From Mesodorylaimus sp. YZB2_4 (Eukaryota > Nematoda > Enoplea > Dorylaimida > Dorylaimidae), in the NCBI GenBank assembly GCA_030248295.1, contig JASANH010000053.1, positions 1 through 64,000 of the forward strand: a DNA stretch of 64,000 nucleotides, read 5' to 3'. Each line of letters opens with the position of its first letter. Within the stretch, counting starts at the first letter, position 1. The position numbers and the translations under genes were made by a program. The notes under the pieces are model-generated. The model was given only the letters and a program-made list of their open reading frames with translations, did no database searches and was not told the origin of the DNA. Positions 22,301 to 33,344 of this stretch are shown in pieces.

Positions 22301-25300
22301 CACACGAATCTGTGAGAAGCTAAAAAGTTGTGTTTGGGAGCCTAACTTGTCTGATTCCATAATTTTGTTCAAACGCGTGGGCGATGGGTGCGTGAAACAA
22401 TAAGCACTTCGCTTCTAACCGTTCGACGTCTCTAGGAAGAGGAATGTATAGGATTGAGGCGGTCCGTCGTGTGCTGATTTCATCGAGTTAGGAACTTGGG
22501 CTTACGACTGATGCTGGCAGGCACTGGGGTGGCATGAGGCATGTATTGGCATATAACAAGTTGATAAACTGTAATATGTCTGAGTTTGTTATATTACCGG
22601 AGTAAGTGCCTACCTTTCCGAAAATCTTCAAAAGTTGGCAACATCTCCCGACCTTTTCAATGGCTGAAACATCAGTTTGACGGGTGATAACCGCCTGCTT
22701 GCCGCCTTGCAAAGTGACTCAGTTGCCCTTCTACCACCAAGAAAATTTTTCAGGACCCACACGGCGAGTTAAAACAAAAAAACGTCCTGATCGTATTCGG
22801 ATCCCTCCGAGAGACGGCTGAACAATTCAAATTGAGCCTCGATGAAACGAAAGAGGTTTTAGAAAAATGTCGGAAAATCTTGTTCGATGTGCGACAGAAG
22901 CGGCCTCGACCGCATTTGGATACGAAGATGCTTACTGCTTGGAATGGTGAGGACAAGTTAGAAGATTAGATCATACATTTGTGGGCAGTAGCTGCACCTG
23001 GGTATGCTCTGACTCGAAATAGATTGAGCTTTCCATGTCCCCGGTCAGGATGTACGGCTTGGAGTAGACCATGGGCTTGATGAACCAAAATTTTGTCTGT
23101 GTGTAGTGATAGGTGCGAATCGTTTGAGCTGGTGGCAAAGTCTAGCTTGCCACATAATATATGGTTTGACTGCTGGCCAACAAGGGGCAAAAGGGAAGGA
23201 GCTCAATAGGCGAAATCAAATATTAGTTACGTTCTGACAGGCGATTCCAGAGCTTGTAGACAGTTATAACTTTGACTGTTTTGACGTCCGATCTTATTTT
23301 AGGCTTGATGATAAGCGGTTTCGCGAAGGCTGCCGCAGCACTTGATGATCAGAATTATCGTGATCGGGCTGTCAAAGCGGCGGAATTTATTCGCAAGCAT
23401 TCGTATGACAGCGAGAAAGGAGTGTTGCTGCGTAGCTGTTACACGGAGGATAGACAGAGTGTGATGCAGATGTAAGTACTTTTGCAGGTTTAAGCCCACC
23501 CCCGGTTTTCCAGAGAGGGTTACCTCGCGGTACGTAAACTCGAAATCTATAACGCGAATGGTTGCAAAATGCACCGCGGTATCATAGAAAACCATGAAAG
23601 CAAATGGCCAGGTGGTCAGCTGTGACTAGCTGTTCGCACAGCAGCCATTCGTCCTCATGATAAGAGATAGTCACGACAGATTTGTTCAGCGAGGAGCGGT
23701 CGCTGTGTATTAGCATATCGAGTTTACTCACTTCACTTTTGATCGCTAGCCACGGCTGCTCGGTTGTCGGTGTCCCGCTAAGATCTTCAAAATGCGCTCT
23801 ATGGCACAAGGAACATTTTGCAGCCCAGCATCGACCGATCAGACCCAAGGCCTGGATCCCGTTTCTGATCTCGATCCAATTCAGGGTCTGGATCGGCCAG
23901 ATTCTGATCCGATCTGCTTCAAAAAATAGAAGATGAATGGGGATGACGTGTTTGGCTCTGCGTCCTTATCAAACTGCCATGGTTCTTCGCCGTCACTTTC
24001 TGTTGGACAACTTCAAAGGACACAGGATAGCTAAGCAGCGCCTAAAGCAAGATTAAATGCTGATTTGAGAGAAGAAACGGGATTTTCTCGTTATACTTTG
24101 TCGCATTTCATCCTTTCCCAGCAGAGAAAGCGCGAAAAATATTGGTTGCCGATCCGGCTGATCCAGCAGTTGGATCGGATTTGGAACCGATCCACCCCTC
24201 GGTTCGGCCGGATCGGTGGATCGGTCGATGGTGGTTTGCAACCATTCGCAGTATCGATTTCGAGCTTCCTTACCGCGACGTTCCCTAGTGTGCCTAAACC
24301 TTTGGATAAGTCTTGTGACACAGGATAGGGAACCGACAGGGTTTCCCTCACGATCAGTGATCGGGTCTCTCTAGGGCGGCCGCAGAGAGCGATGGCACGT
24401 TAATCAGTTAGGTTGACGTTTCACTGGTCTTTGACTATTTAAGTTCAAAGACTGTTGCTGTGATTGTATATCAAAGCGTAAGCTTCCCTGCCAACGATCA
24501 ATCTCTGACTCAGGGAGGCACCATCCTGGAGGTGAGGGTTTGCGTGGTTCACAGTAACCCGAACTGTAAGTCTGTACCATATACCTTTCTATTAGAAATT
24601 TTAGACGAAACAGCTAAACTGAAAGAGTGCCAACGTGAGCAGATCTCGTTGATGTTATTTTCTGACGTATATCCCATTTCAGACCAAAACCCATCTATGG
24701 CTTTGCTGATGATTACGCATTCATGGTGACGGCGTTGTTGGACTTATACGAGTGCACACATGATGATCAGTGGTTGAAATGGGCGTTGCAATTGCAAGAG
24801 AAGATGGACTTGTTGTTTTGGGATACTGAAGGCCATGGATATTTTCAAACAGCTGCGGGCGATCCGAGTATTATCGTGAGGATGAAAGAAGGTTTGTAGT
24901 GAGGAACTAGTACACTTTTCCAGCACAACCGCCATACAAATCAGCTTTTGTCAATTTCAGATCAAGATGGTGCTGAACCAAGCGCTAACTCTATGGCAAC
25001 CTTGAATCTGTTACGCTTGGCTGACTATTTGGACAAGCCGCAATTCCGAGACAAAGCAAAGGAGATCATGAAAGTGTTCGGTGATCATATGAAGCGAATT
25101 CCAGTAGCCGTTTCCAAAATGGTTTGCGGTTATATGTATCACGCTAGTGGGGCTGGTCAGGTAAGAATACTTTCTGTTTCATGAACAGGAGATGTGAACA
25201 TGGAATTGTTGAAGGTAGTAATCGTTGGCAAGGACGATGATCAGACAAAGGCTTTGGTCGATGCGGTTAACGTTGAGTTTTTGCCGTTCAAGATTTTGAT

Positions 25301-26158
25301 AGTGTTGAATGGAAAGACTGGTAAGTATAATTGTGTACCTATCGTAAACGTTCACTTGTTTCCCTGGAGTTTAGAGCTAGGATCTGAAAAGTTTCCAAAC
25401 CCAGTGAAGCAACTGTATATGAGTAGGAGGGAAGTGAGGATTGACAGTACGTAGATGACTTATCTGTCGGGGCAGTGGACTCGTTTGTATGGAAGGAGCT
25501 GGACCGGACTGAAGATTAGGCGAGGGAACGAGCGGAAATTCTGTGATTTGGAAAGGGCTCGTCTACTATTTGCTCCTCCCTCTGGACGAAACCACACCTC
25601 ACGATCGGGGCATCGTCGGTCTGAGATCTCAGCGGGAAACCAGGTCAATTGTTCCATGGTTTTGAAAGTTGAGATTTACTAATGTACTTTTTTGCACAAA
25701 AACCATGTCCCATACATAAAATTACAAAAAATGAAACAAGCCCATAATCTCGTCTGGTCACTCAACAATACATGAGGCACACTGCGTGCAGAGACTAAAG
25801 AAAAACCTGGGTCTGACTAGAGGGCGGGCTGGAGCTGAAGAAATTACGGGCAGCATATGAAAGTGACGTAATAAGTGCCGTTTCAGTCGACTTCAGCAGA
25901 ATCAGTTTTTTGGCATTAGTCATTCTGTTAGCGCAGTTTATTGAGATGTTAAGAAGCTGTTAGTTGCGACTTCAAAATTCTGAGTTGGGGTCACATTGTG
26001 AGTTTTCTATTTCAGATGAGTGGTTGAAAAGTACGAATAAGCACTTGAAAGACCTGATTTCTGTCGATGGCAAACCAACCGCCTATGTTTGCAAGAACTT
26101 CTCGTGTTCGACCCCAGTGCACACTGTGGATGAATTGAAGAAAACGTTGGCTCTCTAA
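19356..26158 (+). CDS. SPATA20: Spermatogenesis-associated protein 20 homologue (thioredoxin-fold, DUF255 family)
   Basis: Thirteen exon positions give about 754 aa, close to the vertebrate protein: 19356-19468, 20069-20288, 20378-20524, 20969-21167, 21284-21432 or 21465-21619 (alternatives), 21834-21938, 21997-22281, 22754-22946, 23303-23471, 24683-24891, 24961-25160, about 25189-25320 and 26016-26158. The N-terminal signature [20 protein letters not shown] precedes a thioredoxin-like domain with CHWC (Cys65 and Cys68) in [18 protein letters not shown] and [38 protein letters not shown] follows. The C-terminal half is the alpha/alpha-barrel-like region ([72 protein letters not shown]). Family knowledge: a probable redox protein expressed in the germ line; its biochemical activity is not settled. 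Phases agree at all junctions except exon 11 to 12, where GTAAGA at 25161 and the acceptor at 25188 leave a frame mismatch. An in-frame upstream CTG/ATG at 19323-19325 is less likely as the start. Confidence 0.93.
21284..21432 (+). other. SPATA20: SPATA20 exon 5a (mutually exclusive alternative)
   Basis: Begins after TTGTTCTAG in phase 1 and ends at CAG|GTGTGT in phase 0. It encodes [16 protein letters not shown], then [20 protein letters not shown] and GIHDHISQ, which matches the [15 protein letters not shown] block of vertebrate SPATA20. It is separated from exon 5b by a 32-nt spacer. Confidence 0.85.
21465..21619 (+). other. SPATA20: SPATA20 exon 5b (homologous alternative to 5a)
   Basis: Begins after TTTTTTCTCCAG in phase 1 and ends at CAA|GTACTG in phase 0. 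It encodes [20 protein letters not shown], then [20 protein letters not shown] and IHDHVSQ. It has the same phases as 5a, nearly the same length (155 against 149 nt) and the same C-terminal motif, so it replaces 5a in the protein. Splicing 5a to 5b would shift the frame. Confidence 0.8.
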
Positions 26159-27160
26159 GGAATTGGTGATTGGTCTGTTTAAAGGGCAGTAGAGATATGA
26201 TCCTTAGGGTCTGTAATAGTCTATGCAGTGCATTGAAATATCTTTGATTTCGGATAACATTATAATTTTTGGCTTGTTTTGGTTTTATCCAGGTAAAACT
26301 GGTGATTGAGAGCACATTTGACATTATTAGCTGCTGGCAGTGGGCATCCGTAAATTGCACATTTGCTGCAAAAATCAAAAGAAGTTAAGATTAGAAAAGC
26401 AAAAAGAAATAAGTCACCTCCAGGCCAGTTAACTGTCCATTTTGCGTTTTTACGGTTTTTTTTGTAGAGCAAATAAATCACATTTTCTACAAAGACGTGT
26501 ATAATTGCCAAGTAACCCGAAATCGAGCCATAGAGAACGAGTAGAAATGTATCTATATGATTGGCCAAACCTAATCATGCAGTATCTAATGCTTGTACTG
26601 TGTCCTTATTTAACTCCTTTCCTATCCTTTCCCAAACGGCTAGCGAATGGGTCTGCCATTTTTCAAATCGTAACTGGTTCTGAACTTTTTGAAATGGTCA
26701 ACCAAACCTACATAATGTCAGACTTCGCTGACTGTTTGGATCAATTTACTTGTTGGTGCACAAGTCCGCTCCTCCCGCGGATATGGCAGGCCAGTTTGGG
26801 AAAAGTGTTGTTGGTGTTCTCCAATCTTTCGCCAACTGGTTACTCGTTTATGCCATTTTAGAAAATGTAAAACTCTAGTCGAGGCACAGGAAAAGTAAGG
26901 ACCTTCTATTGTGTGATGCACTACATGCAGTAGAATACAAGATAACCAAAGTGGCACTCCATGGCGAAAAGTGAAAACGGATTTTGCCAAAAACTAATCC
27001 CGGGCTTACTTCGTTTGCCATGCATACATATTTATCAGAATTCGACTATTTTTTCGTCTTGGGGATCAAAAAGTAGTAAAAAGATTTTATATCGTAGTGG
27101 ACTAAAATGTTTTATTCAAATTTTCTCATAAGTGAGCAAGGGTTTTGTTGCAAATTTTCT

Positions 27161-28043
27161 ATGATTATTTGCCTTTTCGGTGGTGGATTTTGTCAGTTTC
27201 TTGGTAAGACATGATTTTGAGGGACTTTTCGCTTATGCACAGGCACATTGGTGTTTAGGAAACTTTGACAGTTCACTGTTTCGAGCCCCTCCTCGAGGGT
27301 TCAATAGCTATTTCTTCAATTCAAATAATCAAATGTGGTCGCTGGGGGCATTGTCGTCTGGTGGACTCGGTGGACTGGGTGGCATCGGTGGTGGTGGTAA
27401 CCCGTTCGGCACCGGACTGGGGACCATGGGCGGCAGTAGCCCATTCAATAGCGGTGTGGCCGGATTGAATGGCTTTAACTGGCTGGGCGAAGCGAACGAT
27501 AACCAAGGCTCGGGTATTCCTTTTGGACGAGCATATAATGAAGCCAAGAGACCGTTTTCTGGACCTGGACGAGGAGTGTGGGCGAATGCTGGACATCCTG
27601 TCGGTTTGACGCCTAGCAGGGCGCCAAACGGCCCAGCGCCTAGACTTTGGCTCAGTCAAGAAGCAGGAGCAAGCGACAGCCAACAACTGTCGGCGAGCAA
27701 GAAGCTGGCAGGCCCAAGCACTCAGAGCCTGAATACTATTGTCGCGAATCAACAGCTAGCCACTAGTTTTCCCAGCGAATTATTCAACTTTGCTCCTTTA
27801 TCTCCAGGTTCTTCTATTCCTTCAGCAGAGCGCGTAGGGCTGGACAATCAAGGTGCACTGAGTACAAACGTTCAAGATAATGTGTTTTCGAACGTGGGTT
27901 TTGAAGAAACAAAACTTGCCAGGACAAATCCATTTGATCGACTCGAGGTAAAGTCTGAAATCGAAACACAAAGATTGGATGCGACATTAAGATGGTTTTC
28001 GTTTCCTGTCGCAAAACCTGTTCCATCTGAAACATTAAAATGA
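27161..28043 (+). CDS. Gly/Ser/Asn-rich protein, possibly secreted (275 aa)
   Basis: Proposed exons are 27161-27203 and 27259-28043, joined in phase 1 across a 55-nt intron (G|GTAAGA to TGTTTAG|GA). The start then reads MIICLFGGGFCQFLGNFDSS, a short hydrophobic leader that could serve as a signal peptide. A glycine-rich block follows (GALSSGGLGGLGGIGGGGNP, then GTGLGTMGG). The rest is of mixed low complexity and rich in N, P, S and A, with NPFDRLEVKSEIETQRLDAT near the C-terminus. The large exon is open for 260 codons and has protein-like codon periodicity; the first exon is inference. No family is recognised. It lies 1 kb downstream of SPATA20 on the same strand, but nothing links them functionally. 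Confidence 0.5.
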
Positions 28044-28615
28044 TATGTGAAGGAGTCAGCGGAATGCTCCTCATAGAAAAGAGCTGTGTTGCTGACGCAG
28101 CAGAATTCTTTGGTTGACATACGAGTGGTTCGGAGGAGGCAGAAACTTTGTTGTTATGTTTTGTGCAGAAGGACCATTCACAATAAGATTGTGATCTTTT
28201 CTAAAACAACGAAACAACTACCATTGAGCTAAGGTTATTTTGGTAACGTAATCAGTCACTTTGGAGCTATTTGATGCCAAACTGTCAAATTTCAATTTTC
28301 TCCAAAAATAATTTTCCTGCCTCGAGCCCATTTGAAATAATAATTTCATTTGGTCTGCATACTTTCTCACAGCATGGGTTACATCTCGCCAGTTTAGGAG
28401 ACAGACGACCTGATAACGAATGACAGGGGTGCATGTACAGTAAAACGTCCATTCTCGGTTGTCAAATGAAAACGATCGTGCGCCCAAGTACGCCCCCTGC
28501 AGCGATGAACAACGTGATGTTTGTTGTGTCTAACATTGAGGCTGCGGTCACAGGTGTTGAGCAGTATGTGATCTCTCTTGGCTACGCAGTGGGCCAGAGA
28601 GAGCTGTTAGGCTGT

Positions 28616-28745
28616 AAGTATAGTTCGATGCGATGCGTCAAATAAGCCTGCGATGCGACGTTTTAGGCTCCTTTTTACATTGTCAGTTGGCCAAAAAGTG
28701 TCGCATCGCAAGCTTATTTGACGCATCGTATCGAACACTATACTT
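28616..28745. repeat. Hairpin (foldback) element
   Basis: Left arm 28616-28662 and right arm 28697-28745 are near-perfect reverse complements (core GATGCGTCAAATAAGC against GCTTATTTGACGCATC), separated by about 34 nt. The outer ends are AAGTATAGT and CACTATACTT. It is a small non-autonomous foldback or MITE. It follows a 70-codon open frame (28433-28645) that I do not call as a gene. Confidence 0.75.
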
Positions 28746-28958
28746 TGGGCTTTAAGCTCATTTTCTTTGACACAGTTTGCTATTGATCAATTTCTGGCAC
28801 GTTTGATGTTCACCGCCTCCCTGTCTACTAGTCATATTTGATGCTCAACACAAATGTTAGTTCGTGTCAGGCGGGCAGGACGGTCCCATCTTCTTCCTGT
28901 TTAGTAACCCAGGCTCATCCAAGTCTCACAACAGATAGAGTTCGGAAGGCAACGGACG

Positions 28959-29980
28959 TGGCTCACAACTAAAAATCAGTCTCTGTGGTGCTTGTAGTAG
29001 AGAGTTGTACCTGATAATCTATGTGACAGTTGGCATGTGCGCGCTAAGTTGGACATGGATACATAGTGTATCCATGAGTTGGATGCGTTAAGCGGGAAAT
29101 TCGAATTGAGAATGATCACGGTTACACAGTATCTATGTCTTTTGACGTAACCCTAGAAACAGGCGCGGTCTAAAGTCGGATCGTTGTTTTATTCAAACTG
29201 TGGGAAAGATGCATCCTTCTCGATTATAAGGGGTGTGCCCAAACTTTATTTCCTCTCGATCAACGAAGCCATGTAGATGCATGCTAGGTCTTCTGATTCA
29301 TCATTGAGTCAAATGGCCTAATCTGGAACGCCACCTCGATTCCACGTCTAATCCGATCCCAAGATTTTAGGGTAACAGAATCAGATCCTCCGATAGCATT
29401 TGCCGTTTGTGCATTGGATTTTGATTGTGATTCAACAATGAAGTACTGTAGACTCAATGTGAAGAAACTACATATGCGTGGAGCGACTTTACAAGATGAA
29501 GACCAAATTTCTTGGGTAGCTTTATTAATCGGTTGACGCTTTCACAATACTCGTATGTATGATTTTTTGTTGGATGCTATTCATATATCTTGACATAATC
29601 ACTCATATTTGTCATTGTTAAGAAGCACACAGAAACATGCATTTTTGGTGGGAACTTTTATCTGTAATTGCTGACCGCGCTAGTAACTCAGTGTGTTCAA
29701 TAATATTACATGAACTAGAATTGCTCACGTTTAGCAAACTGGAACCTGGGTGATTGTGAGACCTTCCATCATCAAATAACTTGCCAGGCGCAAGGTAAGA
29801 GCATCTGTCGTTCGACGAGTTTGTGAAATATGGATTCAATCGAAGATTCGTTCATTCTCAACTCGAATTTCCCGCTTGACGCAGCTAATTTAGCGCGCAC
29901 ATGCCTTCTGTCAAAATTTGATCAGGTAACTACAACTCTCTACCACAAGCGCCCAAAGACTGCTTTTCAGTTGTGAGCCA
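28959..29980. mobile_element. DNA element with about 150-bp terminal inverted repeats
   Basis: The left end (TGGCTCACAACT..., to about 29121) is the reverse complement of the right end (about 29855 to AGTTGTGAGCCA). Shared blocks include AGAGAGTTGTA, GGCATGTGCGCGCTAA and AAGCGGGAAATTCGA. The 700-bp interior has no transposase frame, so it is non-autonomous. No clear target duplication is visible, partly because another element abuts its right end. Confidence 0.8.
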
Positions 29981-30107
29981 GGGCCCAGTTTCACAATCAG
30001 CTAGGACATGTCCTGAAGTTAGGACGATCAAATCGCAATGATGTAAGATAGGACTTACGGTGTCCTAATATTTAGGACATGTCCTTGGCGATTGTGAAAC
30101 TGGCCCC
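29981..30107. mobile_element. Short MITE, GGGCCCAGTTTCACAAT ends
   Basis: The ends GGGCCCAGTTTCACAATC and GATTGTGAAACTGGCCCC are inverted, and inner copies of AGGACATGTCCT make the whole 127 bp almost palindromic. It abuts the long-TIR element to its left with no spacer. Confidence 0.8.
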
Positions 30108-31076
30108 TGGTCTATGTGGCATCTGGAATACAGCAACTGTTATGTTCATTGCCATCTGCAAGACGCAGTGTTCATTGCAAACCCTATTTTGAGTTATCAG
30201 GTCGTCTGACTCCTCGGCGAGTTGTGAGGCAGTATGACTTGTGGCAGGAAACCTAGGCTGATTTTTTATCAGTCTTTGACTACTAAAGCCCGGCTAAACA
30301 CGCCGGGTATTGCCTTCAACCTTTCCTACCATGGCACCATATCGTTTCTGTTAATTCTGGCCTGGCTCAGATGGCCGTCTGCTAGAGTGATGGGACGGAC
30401 ACTTGCTGAGCGCTGTTAGACCTTGCACCAGCTGATCGTCATGTGTGCGGGTACATTGCACCGGTACTACATGCAATTAAAGCTCGCTGCTCTGCGTTCC
30501 ATCGTCAGTGCAGTCGCACCGCGTCATGGTTTTTGCATTTGCATTTGGTGCTTTACCAACTGCCTGCAAGTTCCAATTTGCCCTGGTTGCATAATCGTAA
30601 CTGTGCAGCGCAAAGTTGCAACGGTAGTTGTGTGTGCTCCCCACTGTATGCAGTCATTAGTTGGAAGAATAATGCATCCTGATCCGCTGTCTGTTCGGGA
30701 CTTTTCTACAGTATTCGCATCCTGTTTGCGATATACAGTATGCTCGACTTTACTTCTATGCACTCTGACTTTCTGCCAAAACTCAAAGTTCAAATCAGTG
30801 CCCATGTTTATTCTAATACCTGAATTTTTCATGGAACTCATACAGTTAATCCAAAAACGCGATATAAGATTCAGGCGTTCTCGCAAGAAATACGTGCAAA
30901 AATACGATCCGAGCCAAAGTGCATGTAAATTTATAATTGTAAGAAACCAGGTTCATACCGAATTAGATGTAAAACCCGCATAACAAAATAGGAAAAGTAC
31001 AAGTAAGAGGCGGTTTGATATGTGCAGGCTGGTAGCCTTTGTTTGCATACTAATTGTCCTCAAAATGATATCACGC
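30108..31076. other. Intergenic, no supported feature
   Basis: Frames of up to 186 codons on the plus strand (30423-30983) have no splice support, signal or family resemblance, and overlap frames on the other strand. I see no gene, RNA or clear repeat here. Confidence 0.4.
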
Positions 31077-33190
31077 TTAACCTTGTTTCTTAGCTTGGCC
31101 TGGGGGTTGGCAACCACTCTTGGCCAGACCTGGAGGGCAGCCCTTGCCTTTCTTGCCCTTGCTCTTGCCACCGCTGCCGCTGCTGCTACCGCTGCCTTTC
31201 CCTTTCTTGCTTTTTCCACCGCTGCCGCCACCTTTGCAGGCGCAAGGGCAGTTGCATTGGTCCTTAGGGCAGGCTTTCAATTGTTTGCTGTTGTCCACAA
31301 CGAAGACGTGTTTGCTCTCGATGGTGGTCTCGGTCACAGTCAACGTTGTCTCGGTGGTCGACGAGGAGCTGCTGCTGCTGCTGCTTGAGGAGAACGATGA
31401 CGAAGAAGAAGATGAGGAAGAGGAAGAAGATGAATGGCTTTCAGAACGAGTAACAGTATGGCTGCTGCTCGAAGAGGATGACGACGATGAGGATGAGCTG
31501 GCACCGCGTCTCCTGCGGCCAATTCCAGCCAAAGCGGCATTCTTGGCGGCTGCGCCAGTTTGTTGGCCAGCGGCGGCAGCATTCAGACCTGTTTGCGAGC
31601 CTGCAGCAGCTGCGTTCTGGCCAGCCTGTTGACCAGCAGCTCCAGCGTTTTGACCAGCTTGTTGACCAGCAGCGCCAGCATTCTGACCAGCGTTGGCGGC
31701 GTTCTGGCCAGCTTGTTGGCCAGCAGCTCCAGCGTTTTGACCAGCTTGTTGACCAGCGGCGCCAGCATTCTTGCCAGCGTTAGCGCCATTTTGGCCAGCT
31801 TGTTGTCCTTGTTGAGCGGCGTTTTGGCCAGGGTTGGAAGCGCCTGGTTGCTGAGCGCCTGGTTGCTGTGCACCAGGTTGTTGCGAACCAGGTTGTTGCG
31901 AACCAGGTTGTCCCTGTCCCTGTTGGCCGCTGCCGCTTCCGCCCCTGCTTCCTCCCCTCTTGCAGACGGTGTTGCACAAGCAGACGCATGGTTCTCCAGC
32001 GCCGGATTCGGATTGTTCGCCACTGTGGGCGCTGCTGTTGCTGCTGCTGCTACGTTGAGACAAGGAACTCTCGTTCTTGCTGAATGTGCGCTCCTCAGTT
32101 CTAGTACTGTTAGAAGAAGAGGATGAGGACGACGACGACGACGACGAGTTTGATGACGATGAAGAAGAAGAAAATGTCGAGTGTTTCCTCTCGTATTCTT
32201 CGCGCTCCTCTTTGCGTTTTTGTTCGCATTCTGAAAAAGTACGATAAACTGTCAGTTCTCTGGGATATTAGCTAGTATTGACGAGTCTGATAGTGAAGAA
32301 TGATGGCAGAATGCTGGATAACACGCCATTTTTGTGTTGCGCTCCACTTACATCGTAAGGCCGGGCTGTCTCCATCTACTTCAGTCACAATATACTGCTT
32401 GCTGCGCCTACTTCAAAATGCGTCAAAACAAAGAGCTTACGAGAGTTGTCAGGGGCATTTCCTTTCTTGAACTGGCAGATCCTCAACGTGAGCACATCGC
32501 CTTGGACACCGAGACCGACGGCCAATTCAGCGTTGCATCCCTTCAGTTTGGTTGGAGCATTCAGGACTTGATTCGGGTTGTCGGCTCTTAACTTGGTGCT
32601 GACTTCGTGGCACTCGGATTGGCGAGAGAGGCCTTGTTTCTTGGAACACTTGATTTGGGCCCTAAAGAAGTCAAGAGTAGGATTTTCCAGAGGCATCGCA
32701 GTGATTAAAAGTGCACTTACTTGAAGTCGTCGCCAGCGGCATGTCCATCAAAACCACTGATAAAACTGTCTCCATCGCACGAGTTCTGATCGACCGCCAC
32801 GCCATCCCTGAACGAGAATTCCGACTTCGCTTCGCCTTGAGAAGAGGAGCTCGAGGACGAAGACGAGGCAGCGCTTTGCGATCCGCTTTGCTCGCTCGAA
32901 GAGCAGAACAGACGGACAGAGACTCTGGAGAATTGGAAAGAGCTGGAGCTGGACGAACCAGACGATGACGAGCTTCCAGAAGAGCCTGACGGGCCGCTGG
33001 CCGACTGGCTCGAATTGCTGCTGGAAGATTGGCTCGAAGAACTTGACGATTGTTCCTGGGTGACGATCAAACCAGCGATACCCTTGTCACCTTTGCAGCT
33101 CAGCTTTACATCGCCCGGCTTGCTTTGAACCGACCATTCGTCGGCTAGCGCCGCGTACAGTAGACAGGCAAGTATGGCCAAGACCTTCAT
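31077..33190 (-). CDS. Secreted Ser-rich and Gln/Ala/Gly-repeat protein (614 aa), glue- or matrix-like
   Basis: Three exons join in frame: 33190-32721, 32661-32441 and 32230-31077 (phases 2 and 1). The signal peptide is MKVLAILACLLYAALA. Residues from DEW onward form a Cys-containing domain (GDVKLSCKGDKGIAGLIVTQ; VSVRLFCS; NSCDGDSFISGFDGHAAGDD; AQIKCSKKQG; KGCNAELAVGLGVQGDVLTL, RICQ) interrupted by two poly-Ser inserts. Exon 3 begins QCEQKRKEEREEYERKHS, continues with Ser runs and CVCLCNTVCKRGG, then repeats rich in PGSQQ, PGAQQ and AGQNAGAAGQQ. Another Ser run follows, then TTETTLTVTETTIESKHVFV and a Gly/Lys/Ser/Cys-rich tail. The composition resembles silk, glue or slime proteins (inference). 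No family is recognised, although the C-x-DG-x-F-x-SGF pattern suggests a secreted beta-rich domain. A TATA box lies 143-151 bp upstream. Confidence 0.82.
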
Positions 33191-33332
33191 TGTCTTTCGT
33201 CGTTATACTATGCACAGTACAATAGCTTCGTAAAAGGCAAGCACACTAAGATGTGAGAATTCGTCGAGAGGACAAGTCGTTTGCGATAGACGCCAAACAG
33301 TTCGCAATTGAGTTTAACTGATGGGACCCTTC

Positions 33333-33341
33333 TTTATATAC
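33333..33341 (-). promoter_or_regulatory. TATA box of Ser-rich secreted gene
   Basis: The minus strand reads TATATAAAG about 145 bp upstream of the ATG at 33190, predicting a leader of about 110-120 nt. Confidence 0.55.
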
Positions 33342-33344
33342 CCA

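Noticed and set aside
28433-28645. 70-codon frame ending beside the foldback element
   Set aside because: The reading MKTIVRPSTPPAAMNNVMFV has a GTAAGT-like site at 28614, but no partner exon was found and the following sequence is a repeat.
30423-30983. 186-codon plus-strand frame
   Set aside because: Atypical composition, many Cys and His without pattern, overlapping long antisense frames, no signal peptide, splice or family evidence.
31120-32126. Plus-strand frames of 170 and 188 codons rich in Leu/Ala/Ser
   Set aside because: Antisense shadows of the Ser- and Gln/Ala-rich minus-strand exon, which has a signal-peptide exon and correct splice phases.
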